Shown here: positions 47,052-59,151 of the stretch, one piece after another | Layout of the letters: each line of letters begins with the position of its first letter | Position numbering within the stretch: the stretch's first letter is position 1 | Source of the DNA: Protopterus annectens | Lineage: Eukaryota; Chordata; Ceratodontiformes; Protopteridae | DNA length: 64,000 nucleotides | Direction: 5' to 3' | Assembly (NCBI RefSeq): GCF_019279795.1 | Contig: NC_056745.1 | Span: 1,489,982,795 to 1,490,046,794, forward strand | The notes under the pieces: model-generated | What the model saw: the letters and a program-made list of their open reading frames with translations, nothing else | The model's database searches: none | Told to the model about the DNA's origin: nothing | Position numbers and translations under genes: made by a program

Positions 47052-49330
47052 GACAGGGCTTCAGCCCCTGCACCACAGAGCTGGGTAAGAAGCTTGTTCA
47101 GCCATCATAATTTTCCAGTGTTACCTCGGAGCTCTGAGCTACAGAAAACACTACTTTCTCAATGTGTGACTCCCTCCCACAGTGTTTCTTATTCTCAAAG
47201 TCAAGATTTGGAAATGTAAGTTGCTAAAACTGACCCTGATGTTAATGTAATTCCCCTGCTAGGTGCTACGTCGTCAGGTGGCATCTCCATACATAGGAAG
47301 ACTAAGTTTCAAAAATGACACTGAAATACATTCTCTGTGATGTCAAATGTTTTAGAATGAGTTCCTTTGTACAGTACAGTAATTACAGGCATCCTGGTCC
47401 AGGTATCTGGACTTCAAGCAGCACATTGTTAATACTTCATAGCCTTAATTCCTAAAACTGTCAGACAGACACTAGGTTTTATAAGGAAAAAATAATACTG
47501 TAAGATCAACAATGTCTCTGGAGATTTTAAGATTAAACTTTTACTTTTATTTTCAAGGACACTGATGGAAAAGACCCTGAATGAAAGTTGTAATTTTAGA
47601 CAGCTACCAGTAGTTGGCACCAATACATCATAATATAAAGCAACAGACTGAATTCTGTGTAACATTTGTCAGTTTCTTTGGTGCACGTTAGTGAAGCATG
47701 TACAATTTATGTTGCAATACTTCATACCATTTTGGGATCCCTTCGCTTCTAACACCATCACATTTGCTACTAGTACAACTCAAGGGAAGCTGTGCAAGGT
47801 TTACTGGTACACCTGTGAACATTTAAACTTCAAGCTGAAATGCAAATTACATGAATGCAAACTTCATCTCACACCATACCTCTCAACCTCTTAGAGCAAG
47901 AAATCTAGACAAAGCAACACATAATGGGAGGACAAAGCCCCCAAAATAGGGACACATTTTAAATATTGCTCTTACAAACTTAGAAAGTTGATAGACTAAA
48001 ATGTTTTGCATTAGCATGACTGTTCTAAAGGACATGAAGTCTGACACTCATATGTCTGCCATTATTTTCTGACTTCAGTCCTCAATGATTTGCCAGACAA
48101 CCACAATTGTATGAGAAACAGATCAAAAATACAAAGCAAAAATCTGTAAATCTGTATGTTCTGTGAAAATCTGGACAGTTGAGAGATATGTCTCACATGC
48201 ACACCACTCACCTCCTTTTTCACATATAAACAGTAAAATAGTTATTGTTTCTGTGCATGTAACATACACAAGTTCCATTTTTTATACCGAATCACTATAG
48301 CAGCATCAGCCATGAACTTGCTTTTATTTTATTATAAGTGTGCTGGTGATAGTGGGAGAGACAACAAGGACATCAGTGCAATGTATAATATATTTAATTA
48401 ACAGTTGCAGCACTTTTACCTCACATAGTACATTATGCCAGTCTAAACAGATGTAAGGTTATGCAGCACCAGCTGCTCAAACTTTCCTGAATGTTCAAAG
48501 AAAAAATATAATGGTCAGTGTTCAAAGGTGATGTTGATCAGTGAGATTCGCTGGGAATGTCCCATCATATGGGTCTGGATGATGCAATTTGAGTCAATCG
48601 GATGAACAAAAAAAGAATGTTTAAAGGGACTTCTATAAATGACATAAATCACTGCTGCTAGTCAAGTGAATACAGTGTCCTGGAATAAATGACAGTAACA
48701 ATCCTCATGTGTGTAATCTACAGGGGCACAGCACAGATTGTAAACTGCCTCATCCTTAGGTGAAATACTGAATTTAAAGGTCGCTGCTGTCAGTACCTGC
48801 TTTTGCACAGAAAAATATATTTTTTTCAGTCTACCTAACATCAACACACAAAAATCAAAGTAGCTAATAATACTCTGACGTCTGAGAGAAAATAGTACAG
48901 AAATTTCTGCGGCAAGTGTTTCAGCAGGGAACTACCCATATTGAGATAACCACTTCCCATACACTGTACCTCTCAACTTATTTTCTCAACAATCAACGGC
49001 AAAACCCAAAAACAACAGGAACAAAGGTCCATAACTGTATGCCCTTTTTAAATATTACTTTAATTCACTTAAAAAAGTCACTGTGACAGCAGATTTTGCA
49101 TCAACATGCATTTTCTGAACAGTAAAAAGTATGAACCTCTAAAGCTTGACATTATTAACTGAGGGCTAATCCTCAGAGATTAACCAGAAAAGAAAATATT
49201 TTATGAGGGACAAGGCAAAAAATATGAGGCAAAATCAGAGAACACATAATTATTCTTTTAGTGTACACATAGACTTTGACTAAATTCGTATGATGATTCA
49301 CATTCACACTCCTGCTTGAAATTCTTTATT
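47052..49330. other. unique region with a possible diverged repeat pair
   Basis: No gene seen. Two stretches (about 47880-48020 and 48960-49140) share the order tacctctcaac, a purine-rich middle, ttttaaatatt, then a tttgcat box, and may be diverged copies of an unknown interspersed repeat. Confidence 0.4.
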
Positions 49331-49334
49331 GTTT

Positions 49335-49975
49335 TGCCTATCTGCTCACCAGGTAGGCCCACTGGACAATTTTTCTCTTTTCAGCAGTGACCCAGGAGCA
49401 CTGTCTGGTTAAGTGACATGCTCAGAGTTACACAGTTAGGTACTGTAACAATGTAACAGCTCCCTGCCCAGGAGCACTGTCTGGTTAAGTGACTTACTCA
49501 GAGTCACACAGTTAGGTAATGTAACAATGTAACAACTCCCAGCCCAGGAGCACTGTCTGGTTAAGTGACATGCTCAGAGTTACACAGTTAGGTAATGTAA
49601 CAATGTAACAACTCCCAGCCCAGGAGCACTGTCTGGTTAAGTGACTTACTCAGAGTTACACAGTTAGGTAATGTAACAATGTAACAGCTCCTACCTCGGG
49701 AACACTGTCTGGTTTAGTGACTTACTCAGAGTCACACAGTTAGGTAATGTAACAATGAAACAGCTCCCAGTCCAGGATTGCTGTCTGGTTAAGTGACTTC
49801 CTCAGAGTTACACAGTTAGCTAATGTAACAATGTAACAGCTCCCAGCCCAGGAGCACTATCTGGTTAAGTGACTCACTCACTCAGAGTCACACAATAAAC
49901 AAATGAAGATGGGAGAATGAAACCCTATAATCTAGATTACAGCAAGCAGTTCATCACTTTAACCCTCTCGACTAG
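49335..49975 (-). mobile_element. CORE-type SINE with tandemly amplified core
   Basis: On the minus strand a tRNA-like head (49975-49890, with ggttaaagtg and a gggtttcattctccc B-box-like segment) precedes seven copies of a 76-bp unit. Each unit contains tgtgtgactctgagtaagtc followed by acttaacc, resembling the MIR/CORE-SINE central domain. A tail with ctgctgaaaagag follows. Family assignment rests on remembered core similarity. Confidence 0.6.
49391..49890 (-). repeat. 76-bp tandem repeat, about 6.5-7 copies
   Basis: The segment cccaggagcactgtctgg starts at about 49391, 49467, 49543, 49619, 49695, 49771 and 49847, a regular 76-bp spacing. Confidence 0.95.
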
Positions 49976-50203
49976 TTGACAGACTTTCTACAGCTATCTG
50001 CACCAGCTACTTTTCTACTAAATATTTTATCACTTTAGTATAGTAAGGCCTTTTGTCTACAAATAACAACAATCTGTCACTCACTGTACAATTGTTTTAA
50101 GATGGCAGTTTACAATGAAGACAATGGCATATAATTTAGCTTGATATTTATTCATAAATATCTGATGCTTGTTCAGAACAGCCTATGCAGTATATTTTTT
50201 TTC

Positions 50204-50342
50204 GTCAGAGGAATATTAGGCTAACTGCCCTGAAAGACCATTTTAAGCCTAGCCAATAACCCAAGGACAGATTCAAACCTTGTACCTTGTATATAGGAGG
50301 TGAAGACCTTAACTATTATTCCAAACCCAGCATACCTTATAA
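50204..50342 (-). mobile_element. tRNA-headed SINE with CR1-like tail, copy 1
   Basis: Minus strand: A-box-like aatagttaaggtcttcacc, B-box-like ggtttgaatctgt, then attggctaggcttaaaatgg and cagttagcctaat. The last part matches the 3' tail of the CR1 copies here (ggcttataattgcc ... agcctagta). Confidence 0.7.
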
Positions 50343-50831
50343 ATAACATTTAGTTATCTAGTGACCGAAAACAGATTCTCTGTTCTTCACTAAAATTACA
50401 GACTCAGAGACCCCAGCAACATAGTGGAGTAAGGGACCCAAGGTAGGATTCAATAAGTCAAAAGGCTTCCATTAAGACTAAATACATTGTGGGAGGTGAC
50501 AGTCAGTGAACCTAAGCAAACACAAAGGGGTCAGAGGCCATGATCAGGGCTAACAGATTAAATGGGCTCATTTTCAAATGGATGCCAATGATGGCTTCCC
50601 AGCAGAATGCTAACGTTCCATTCATGGGGTTATACAGATCATTTTGGGGATTCACCAGAAGTGTGTCTAGTCACTGGCAAATGCAAATGTCAGTTACGGT
50701 ATATGAGTATGTCTAAATAACCAGTAACTTGCTGTAGAAACAAACTAGACCAAGAAAATATTGTAACTAGAAAAAACTTCTACTTTTGATGTATGCATAT
50801 ATAGAAGCACATTGAATGTAATGTTTTGTTC

Positions 50832-50980
50832 ATAGATAGATAGGTTCACAGATTAGCACTAGGCTAACTGCTCTTGGGAACAATTTCAAGCTTAGCCAAT
50901 TACCCCACATGAGAATCAAACCCTGCATCTTGTAACTGTAAAGATAAACATCTTAACCATTATGCTAACCTCCACCTTTG
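50832..50980 (-). mobile_element. tRNA-headed SINE with CR1-like tail, copy 2
   Basis: Best copy. Minus strand: gttagcataatggttaagat (A box), cagggtttgattctcat (B box), attggctaagcttgaaattg, cagttagcctagtgc, ending in tgtgaacctatct. The last segment resembles the CR1 octamer tail cctatgaa. Confidence 0.75.
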
Positions 50981-50999
50981 TACTATAAAATGGAAATGA

Positions 51000-51845
51000 A
51001 GATTGAGCACATGCATGTTCTATGACATGGAAACACTGAGTGAACATATGCATGTTCTTTGACATGGAAATAGAGTGAGCACATGTATGTTCTATGACAT
51101 GGAAACACAGATTGAGCACACGCATGTTCTATGACATGGAAGTACAGAGTGAGCACATGCATGTTCTATGACATGGAAATGCGGAGTGAGCACATGCATG
51201 TTTGATGACATGGAAATGCAGAGTGAACACATGCATGTTTTATGACATGGAAACAGAGTGAGCACATGCATGTTTATGACATGGAAACAGAGTGAGCACA
51301 TGCATGTTCTATGACATGGAAATACAGAGTGATGACATGGAAACACAGATAGAGCACATGCATGTTTGATGACATGGAACCACAGAGTGAGCACATGCAT
51401 GTTTGATGACATGGAACTACAGAGTGAGCACATGCATGTTCGATGACATGGAAATGCAGATTGAGCACATGCATGCTCTATGACATGGAAACGCAGAGTG
51501 AGCACATGCATGCTCTATGACATGGAAATGCAGAGTGAGCACATGCATGTTCTATGATGTGGAAATGCAGAGTGAGCACATGCATGTTCTATGACATGGA
51601 AACTCAGAGTGAGCACATGCATATTCTATGACATGGAAATGCAGAGTGAGCACATGCATGTTCTATGATATGGAAATGCAGAGTGAGCACATGCATGTTC
51701 TATGACATAGAAATGCAGAGTAAGCACATGCATGTTATATGGCATGGAAATGCAGAGTGAGCACATGCATGTTTTATGACATGGAAATGCAGAGTGAACA
51801 CATGCATGTTCTATGACATGGAAATGCAGAGTGAGCACATACATT
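51000..51845 (-). repeat. 37-bp minisatellite, about 23 copies
   Basis: The unit contains gagtgagcacatgcatgttc and tatgacatggaaatgca. Minus-strand open frames rich in HVIEHACAHS are translations of the repeat and not a protein gene. Confidence 0.9.
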
Positions 51846-51865
51846 TTTGTTTTACACATAAAGCA

Positions 51866-52601
51866 AAGAGGGTAGTGTGACAGTGGTGAAGTCTGCAGTG
51901 GGAGTGACAGATGCATTTAAGATGAAGGTGGGATTACATCAAGGATCAGCTCTGAGCCCTTTCTTATTTGTAATGGTGATGGACAGGTTGACAGACAAGA
52001 TCAGACAGGAGGTGCCATGGACTATGATGTTTGCAGATGACATTGTGATCTGTAGTGAGAGTAGGGACCAGGTTGAGGAGACCCTGGAGAGGTGGAGATA
52101 TGCTCTAGAGAGGAGAGGAATGAAGGTCAGCAGGACTAAGACAGAATATATGTGTGTGAATGAGAGGGAGCATAGAAGAATGGTGAGGATGCAGGGAGTA
52201 GAGGTGGCAAAGGTGGATGAGTTTAAGTACTTGGGATCAACAGTTTAGAGTAATGGTGAGTGTGGAAGAGAGGTGAAGAAGAGAGTACAGGCAGGGTGGA
52301 ATGGGTGGAGAAGAGTGTCAGGAGTGATTTGTGACAGACGAGTACCAGTAAGAGTGAAAGGGAAGGTCTACAAGAGGGTAGTGAGACCAGCTATGTTATA
52401 TGGGTTTGAGACAGTGGCATTGACAAAAAGGCAGGAGTCAGAGCTGGATGTGGCGGAGTTAAAGATGTTAAGATTTGCACTGGGTGTGACAAGGATGGAC
52501 AGGATTAGGAATCAGTATATTAGAGGGTCAGCTCAGGTTGGACGGTTTGGATACAAAGTCAGAGAGGTGAGATTGCATTGTATGGACATGTGCTGAGGAG
52601 G
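51866..52601 (+). pseudogene. RTE-like LINE RT C-terminal part, 5' of L2 insertion
   Basis: Translation shows VGLHQGSALSPFLFVMVMD (motif B), TMMFADDIVIC (motif C), the EFKYLGSTV thumb segment, then a TAG near 52245 and KKRVQAGWNGWRRVSGV, RPAMLYGFETVAL and DRIRNQYIRG. This is the common non-LTR type with FADD and YLGS boxes found in many fish and amphibian genomes (RTE-like). It is 5'-truncated next to the 37-bp minisatellite and interrupted near 52600 by an L2. Confidence 0.8.
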
Positions 52602-54712
52602 GATGCTGGGTATATTGGGAAAAAACTCTTTCTTCACTGACACTATACAATCTCTAGCTAGACAACTAAACACTAATAACTCCAACCTTCCAATCAACCT
52701 AGCACACTCCTCCCATAACTTTAAACTACCACCCATCTCTACCTCTCTCATCTATAGACTTATTCATAAACTGAAGCCTTGTACCCCATCTGCTGACAAG
52801 CTTCCTTCTCTTTATCTCCAAAAAGCAGCCAAGGTAATCGCATACCCTATATCTACACTTATAAATAGGACAATCCAAGAAGGAACCATCCCAGACATCT
52901 GGAAAGTCTCCCACATTATCCCTTTACATAAAGGTGGGAACTCTATCGATTACTCTAACTATAGACCAATTGCTCTCCTATCACCCTTAGCAAAAAGTAT
53001 GGAGAAATGCATTCACCAACAACTTTTACAGTATCTCTCTCTCCACAACATAATAGCAAGCTGTCAGCATGGCTTTAGGCCTTATCATAGTACTACCACC
53101 GCCCTCCTATCCTTTACAGACACTATCAACAGAAACCGCAACAACAACCTTCTCTCTTCTGCTCTCTTCATCGACCTCTCTAAAGCTTTCAACATGGTTA
53201 ACCATTCCATCCTAATTAACATTCTTGAATCTCTCTCCTTTGATAACCTAGCCATTAATTGGTTCAGATCTTACCTCAGCAATAGGCAACAGGCAGTTCT
53301 CTGGGAAAATCAAATTTTTTCCTTGTTACCTGTCACCATCGGTGTCCCTCAGGGTTCCATTCTTGGACCACTTCTTTTCTCTTTATTCATTAATGATCTC
53401 CATTTAGCAATTCCTCAAGCAACCTGCATTCAATATGCAGATGACTCCACCCTTATTTGCTCAGCTACCTCTCCAACTGAACTTTCTTCCCTTACTCAAA
53501 ACATCTTCAACACAGTAGAAACGTGGTTTACCAGACGTTACCTCCTACTTAATGCCAAAAAAACTAAACTCCTTCTCTTTACTCCCACTACTAGGTCCTC
53601 CCCCTTAGACTTCACAATCTCTTCAAATAATGCCACTGTCATCTCACCTGACTCTACTACCAAACTGTTAGGAATAACCATTGACAATAATCTCTCTTTT
53701 GATCAACATATTAACAACACCATTAAAATAGTCAACAGAAAAATAGGATCCTTATATAGAATTAAGTCTTTTTTAACCACATCAGCTAGAGCCAAGATCG
53801 CTCATTCCCATCTAATCTCAACTCTTCTGTATGCCTCAGCTGTTTTTACTAACCTTAAGAAAACTAACCTTAACAAACTTGCAACTTGTTACAATAATAT
53901 TGCTCGATTCGCTACTGGAAATCCCTTTAGAACTCACCACTGTTCTAACCTGAAACAACTAGACTGGCTGGAATTTCAAAACCATCTGTTAATCCCCCAA
54001 CTCACAATTGCCCACAAAATACTGTACCAACCCAATAATACCCCCATACTCTCAAAACTTTTAATCTCATATAATAATCTCAACTCCCTTCGCTCTTCTA
54101 GTAAACTCATTGCCAGCTTAACAAAGTCTAATAGCACAGCTGGTGACTCTCTATTTACTAATACAGCAGGAAGGAGCTGGAATCTGCTACCTAGTGATAT
54201 AATACTAACTACATCATTGCCACTCTTCAAACAAAACTCAAAAATCACCTCCAAAGTCACTGGCTATGTCCTTGTAGTAAACCTGACTAATCAACACCTT
54301 TACCCTGTTTTTCTCCTCTTCTGCCTTCTTCCTAACATTTAATAATTAGTCGTGTAACTAAGACTATCACTATACCAAACTTTATTCAATGTATTGCTTA
54401 AATCCCTCAAGTCTGATGTAAATTTTGTACTTATCTCTTACTAGAATGCATCTATTCACCTCTATAAGAACGATTATGTTCTATGTTAACTTTCTTAAGT
54501 GCTACACTGCATCATATGGTTTTTAATCCTTTTTTACCATGTAATGATATATTTCTATTTGTATACGTTTTTGTTTTGGTTTTTTGTTTTTGTTTTTGTT
54601 TGTATTTGTGTGGAGCTTTTCTCCCCGGGCCTCTACTGAAAATGGATATATATCCAGCTAGACTAGCCCGGTCAACAAATGTAAAATAAAATAAATAAAT
54701 AAATAAATAAAA
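52602..54712 (+). mobile_element. L2 LINE, 5'-truncated, inserted in RTE-like element
   Basis: RTE sequence (gatgctgggtatattgggaa) stops near 52600 and resumes at about 54713 (ggatgctaaggatggagctg), exactly where the RTE reading continues. The L2 ends with tctccccgggcctctactga and an (aaat)n tail. Confidence 0.85.
52603..54342 (+). pseudogene. L2 RT domain, open but without endonuclease
   Basis: About 579 codons open. The first Met and a few residues come from the RTE host sequence, so the frame is a chance fusion. RT features: KPCTPSADKLPSLYL, IIPLHKGGNSIDYSNYRPI, CQHGFRPYHSTT, FIDLSKAFN (motif A; catalytic Asp kept, second Asp changed to Asn), GVPQGSILGPLLF (motif B), IQYADDSTLI (motif C) and KTKLLLF. 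The endonuclease half is missing through 5' truncation. The C-terminus is altered after about residue 550. Confidence 0.85.
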
Positions 54713-54900
54713 GGATGCTAAGGATGGAGCTGCCAGGTAAGAGGAAAAGAGAAAGGCCTAAGGTAAGGTTTATGGATGTGGTGAGAGAGGACATGCAGGT
54801 GGTTGGTGTGACAGAGCAAGATACAGAGGCTAGGAAGAAATGGAAACAGGTGATCAGCTGTGGCGACCCCTAACGGGAGAAGCCGAAAGAAAAGAAGACA
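54713..54900 (+). mobile_element. RTE-like LINE 3' end, after L2 insertion
   Basis: Continues the frame with ELPGKRKRERPKVRFMDV and EDMQVVG, and ends in cgacccctaacgggagaagc, cgaaagaaaagaag, the usual short terminus of these elements. Confidence 0.85.
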
Positions 54901-55905
54901 TGAAACAAAGGACTCTTTTATATAACTTGAGTACAGTTTTTATAGTGTAAGTATGCCATTCCTCTGCATTAATTTTGTCTAATGAAAATAATGTACATTG
55001 CAATCTGAATTCAAGTTAAGACAATGCATGCAGTTCTCTGCTTCTCTATACCAGAAAAAAAAATCACTACATGTTTACGTGAAGCCTTCAGAGTTACAGT
55101 ATTAATTACTTGGAAAAGGACATTTCTTTTGATAAAGAAATTTGTTCTGCGGCCTATTAGTTTTATCACATATTACTGATGTTGTCAAACAATGCCTTTC
55201 TCAGTGGTACTTCCTTACTGGGTGATAAATATAACACTATGCTCAGTACTAAATCACAAATAACAACTTTGTATAATTACATTCAGACTCATACTGGGCA
55301 ATCAGAATAAAGTCCAAAAGTGCTGTAATAACAAATACAATGACGGTTTTCCGATCATACGCAGTCCTATTAATATTACTAGTTACTGCATACTAAAGAG
55401 GCCGTGGTCTAGTGTGGAACTAACCGAGGCAACAAAGTGCAAATTAATTAATTATACTACAGACTTATTGTGTTAAGACATAGTAACAGCACACTTACTC
55501 AGCAAAGCCCAATGAGTATATAAAAAGAAAACAACTAAATGGGTAACTACTAGCAAAAAATGAAAAAATATTTTTTATCTTTTCATGAAGAGCTACTCAA
55601 CCCAAACTTGACTGCAGCAGTATAAATAAGCATTACTAATCTAACTTTTTTTTGTAAGTTTGAATGCCCTCACAGGGGCAGACATTCTGGAATGCCCTCA
55701 CAGGGGCAGACATTCTGTTCAAACTTCATTTCCTTGGGAAGCTAAATTTGTCCCATAATGCAGTGGGGGGACAGAGCTCAAGAGGAGAAGTCACTCTACT
55801 GTATTTTGTCACATCCTAGTTCCATTCAAATACTGCTAGGTTTGAGCTCTTAGTACAGATGCCACTGACTAGATTACAGTGACTGTTAACACATGTTTTT
55901 CTGTA
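54901..55905. other. unique AT-rich region
   Basis: No gene seen. A 29-bp unit (gaatgccctcacaggggcag plus acattctg) is present twice in tandem at 55662-55719. Confidence 0.5.
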
Positions 55906-55907
55906 TC

Positions 55908-56035
55908 TTAGATGAAGGCATAATGCTCAAGGTGTTGACCTCAAAGACACAAAGTACAGAGTTTGATTCTCACCTTTGAAGGGAAATTAGCTAGACTTAA
56001 AATGACCTGCAAGGGTAGCTAGCCCAATACGTTCT
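55908..56035 (+). mobile_element. tRNA-headed SINE with CR1-like tail, copy 3
   Basis: gcataatgctcaaggtgttg (A box), agagtttgattctcacc (B box), attagctagacttaaaatga and gggtagctagcccaat. Same layout as the copies at 50204 and 50832, in the opposite orientation. Confidence 0.65.
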
Positions 56036-56329
56036 TATGCTATGTTCCACATTCTGTTAAAATGGCTTTTGAAAAATGTTAGCAGACTGCTGAGAAAATA
56101 TATACCTTTTACAAAGGCAAACTTTGCAGGTTTAATTTCTGGTCAGGACTGTCCTCCCATCTTCCCTCCTTCTGTTAGCCAGTGTATGGTATGCCCTGTC
56201 TTTTAAGGTTTTGATAATTACTTCCCCATGCATAACAATATTCTTAGTCTAATGGCCTATTAGAAGGTGTACCCTCATGTCTGTCCTTATCCCTGTCAGC
56301 TGAGAAGCATTTTCACAGAAAATAAAAGT

Positions 56330-59037
56330 TACAAAATTTCATATGTCAACTCATAGTAATGGCAAATCTAACTATTCCTGAAAATGTAACCAGTGAGTCA
56401 GTGAGTGAGAGTACAATCTCGGAACCTCTCCAATTTCAACCCACAAATATTCATAGACTGCTTAAAGTAACAGATTGGTCACCCGTAAAAAACTTGCCTC
56501 TTGACAATGCCATTGATTACTTTAATAAAATCTTCCTGAACCTTCTTAACAACCTTACTCCACTAAAAACTAAAAGAGTTAAAACTTCATCCTCCCCTGA
56601 GTTAACCAAAGAAACTAAACAAATCATGCACCTAAGAGACAAAAAGTGGAAACTTTACCATAAAAATAAATTACCCCATGTCCTAACAGAAGTCAGACGA
56701 CTCCGTAAGACTGCAAAAAAGCTAATAATCAGGAATCGAAAATCATACTCCAATAAACTTCAATCAGAAAACGTATCCAACCCAAGACAATTCTGGGAAT
56801 CTAACTCCTCTCTTCTCCACCCAGGCAATAAGGATAATCCAGAAAATGCCTTTAACTTCAATACCGTCTTCATAGAATCCATAGCTAAACTCACCACCAG
56901 CTTCTCCACTCTCAACCTCCTCCCCAACCAACCCCTCTGCATCTCTGCACAATCTAACTGTCTCTACTCCTACTTTTGGCTTCTCTCCTGTCTCTATAAG
57001 CAAAATAAAGAAGCTCATCCTTCAACTCAAACCATGCTCCCCTGCCCCAGATAACTACCCACAACTTTCCTCAAATTGTCTGCAGATAGCATTGCCCATC
57101 CCATCTCTATCTTAATAAACCGATCCATACTAGAATCATACATTCCCTCACTATGGAGACACTCCTTTATCATTCCACTCTATAAAGGGGGCAAAAACAC
57201 TGACACTTCTAATTTTTGGCCCATAGCCATCCTATCCCCACTATCAAAAGTCATGGAGAAATGTATTCAGTCCTAACTAACCCCTACACAACATGGTTTC
57301 TGTCCTGGGCATAGTACCATCACTGCCCTCCTGTCTTTTCTAGACTCCATAAACCTTGCTCACGACTCTGGCATAATAATTTCTACTTTGTTCCTTGAAC
57401 TCTCGAAAGCCTTTGATTCCATTTCTCACCCCTTACTATCATCCCAACTCTCCCCCCCCCCCCACCATCACCTGGGTCACCAGCTACCTCTCTGAAAGAC
57501 AGCAAGCTGTCAAATGGAAAAACTCACTCTCTTCCTTTCTACACACCCCTACTGGAGTTCCCCGGGGTTCCATCCTAGGCCCCCTCCTCTTTAACACCTT
57601 CATTAATAACTTCCACCAGTCTGTCTCTGCTGCCACACTAATTCAATATGCTGATGATTCGACCATTATTTGTACAGCAGACACCCCCTGACCTACTTCT
57701 CAAAACTCAGTTACCCTTCTCTAATACCAAATCATGGATGCATAGTAATCACTTTGCCTTACATGCCACTAAAACAAAGTTAATGATCCTCTCCCCATCC
57801 AAAAACACCAATATAGACAAAAACTCTTTTACAGTGACCAGTCAGAATAACAGCCCCATAGAAACAGTATCACATACCAAACTGCTCGGTGTCATAATTG
57901 ATGAAAATCTAAAATTTGACATCCATATCCAAACTAAAATCAAAAAACCTCACCACAAACTAGGTCTCCTGTATAGACACAATCATTACCTTACCCCCTC
58001 CACCAGACACGCCCTTATCTCTACTTACCTTCTTCCTTCTCATGTACAGTGCCCCCCCCCCCCATTCACTAATCTTCAGCTAGGCTTACAGGCCAAGTTG
58101 GAAGCCTGTTACAATAAAATCTCCAAATTTGCCACCAACTCCAGAAACTCATCACATCACTGTCTTTCTCCACTCCCTGAAATGGCTTGAACTTCCTAAC
58201 TGCCTCAAACTCCTTAGACTTACTACTGTTCACAAGCTCATATTCAAACCTTCTAGTTGTCCTTCTCTGTCCGCCTCTTTAACTCCCTACATTCCCAACC
58301 TCTCTCTAAGATCAGAAAACCACAATCTTCTAAACATATATAAGCCTCGTCAACCTCCTGGCCACCTACTATTATCCTGGTCCCTAGCTAAACTCTGGAA
58401 TTCTCTCCCTGCCACCCCTCAAAATATTCAGAGCCACTCAAACTTCAAAACTCTTCTCAAATCTCACCTCCTTTCAAAGTAGGAATGTTCCTGTACCCCT
58501 ACCACATAAACTCTTTAAAACTATCTCCCATGCACTATATACCCCAACCTTCTATCACTGTGCTCTCTTACCCTTTGTCTCTACTTCCTCTCCTACCCCA
58601 TACCTCATAAACACCCCCCAACCCACTCCCTTTCTGCACTACATACCACCTTTTACCCCTCCCACCCCACATTCTCTCTGTCCTCTCCTCGTATTTATAA
58701 CTTTAAAAAATCTTGTTTTTTATCTGTACAGAAATGTTTTACTTACATGTTTTTTTTCATCTGAAATGCCTGTACTTTTAATATGTTTAGGCTACATGAA
58801 TCTCAGTTTTGTAAGTCATTACCTAGGATTAGAAATGTTATTTTTTTAACAAATTGTATATTATCTCTGTATTTGTCACTGTTCTACTACTTTATTTACT
58901 TTTGTGTAACTATTTTAAAATTGTCTACATCCTGTGGAGCTTTTCTCCCCGGGCCTCCACTGAAAATGGGCTCTTCCAGGCCCAGTAGACTATCCTGGTC
59001 ATTAAACTGTAATAAATAAATAATAAATAAAATAAAA
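56330..59037 (+). mobile_element. L2 LINE, second copy, decayed
   Basis: Runs from the endonuclease-RT linker to a complete 3' end (ggagcttttctccccgggcc ... aataaataaataataaataa). Poly-C tracts at 57456 and 58051 coincide with frame changes. Confidence 0.85.
56359..58482 (+). pseudogene. L2 linker and RT, multiple frameshifts
   Basis: Open pieces: 56359-57054 (linker with LRDKKWKLYHKNKLP and NPRQFWES), 57076-57276 (IIPLYKGGKNTDTSNFWPI), then LFLELSKAFDS where motif A has Glu instead of the catalytic Asp, GVPRGSILGPLLFN (motif B) and IQYADDSTII (motif C). The rest lies in 57648-58190 and 58129-58482. Stops and C-run shifts break it; the motif A change alone should abolish activity. Confidence 0.85.
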
Positions 59038-59151
59038 CTTTCCATTTCAAAAGCATACTCTCTGCTCATGTGGTCATCCTTACATATAGTGAAACTGTTT
59101 TAGCAAAATGTCAACAGTGTTGTGTCATGCAGAGCTTTACATAACAATGAA

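Noticed and set aside
50832-50980. Functional tRNA gene
   Set aside because: The A and B boxes are present, but the cloverleaf is not preserved and a CR1-like tail follows; this is a SINE.
51092-51511. Minus-strand open frame with repeated HVIEHACAHS
   Set aside because: Translation of the 37-bp minisatellite.
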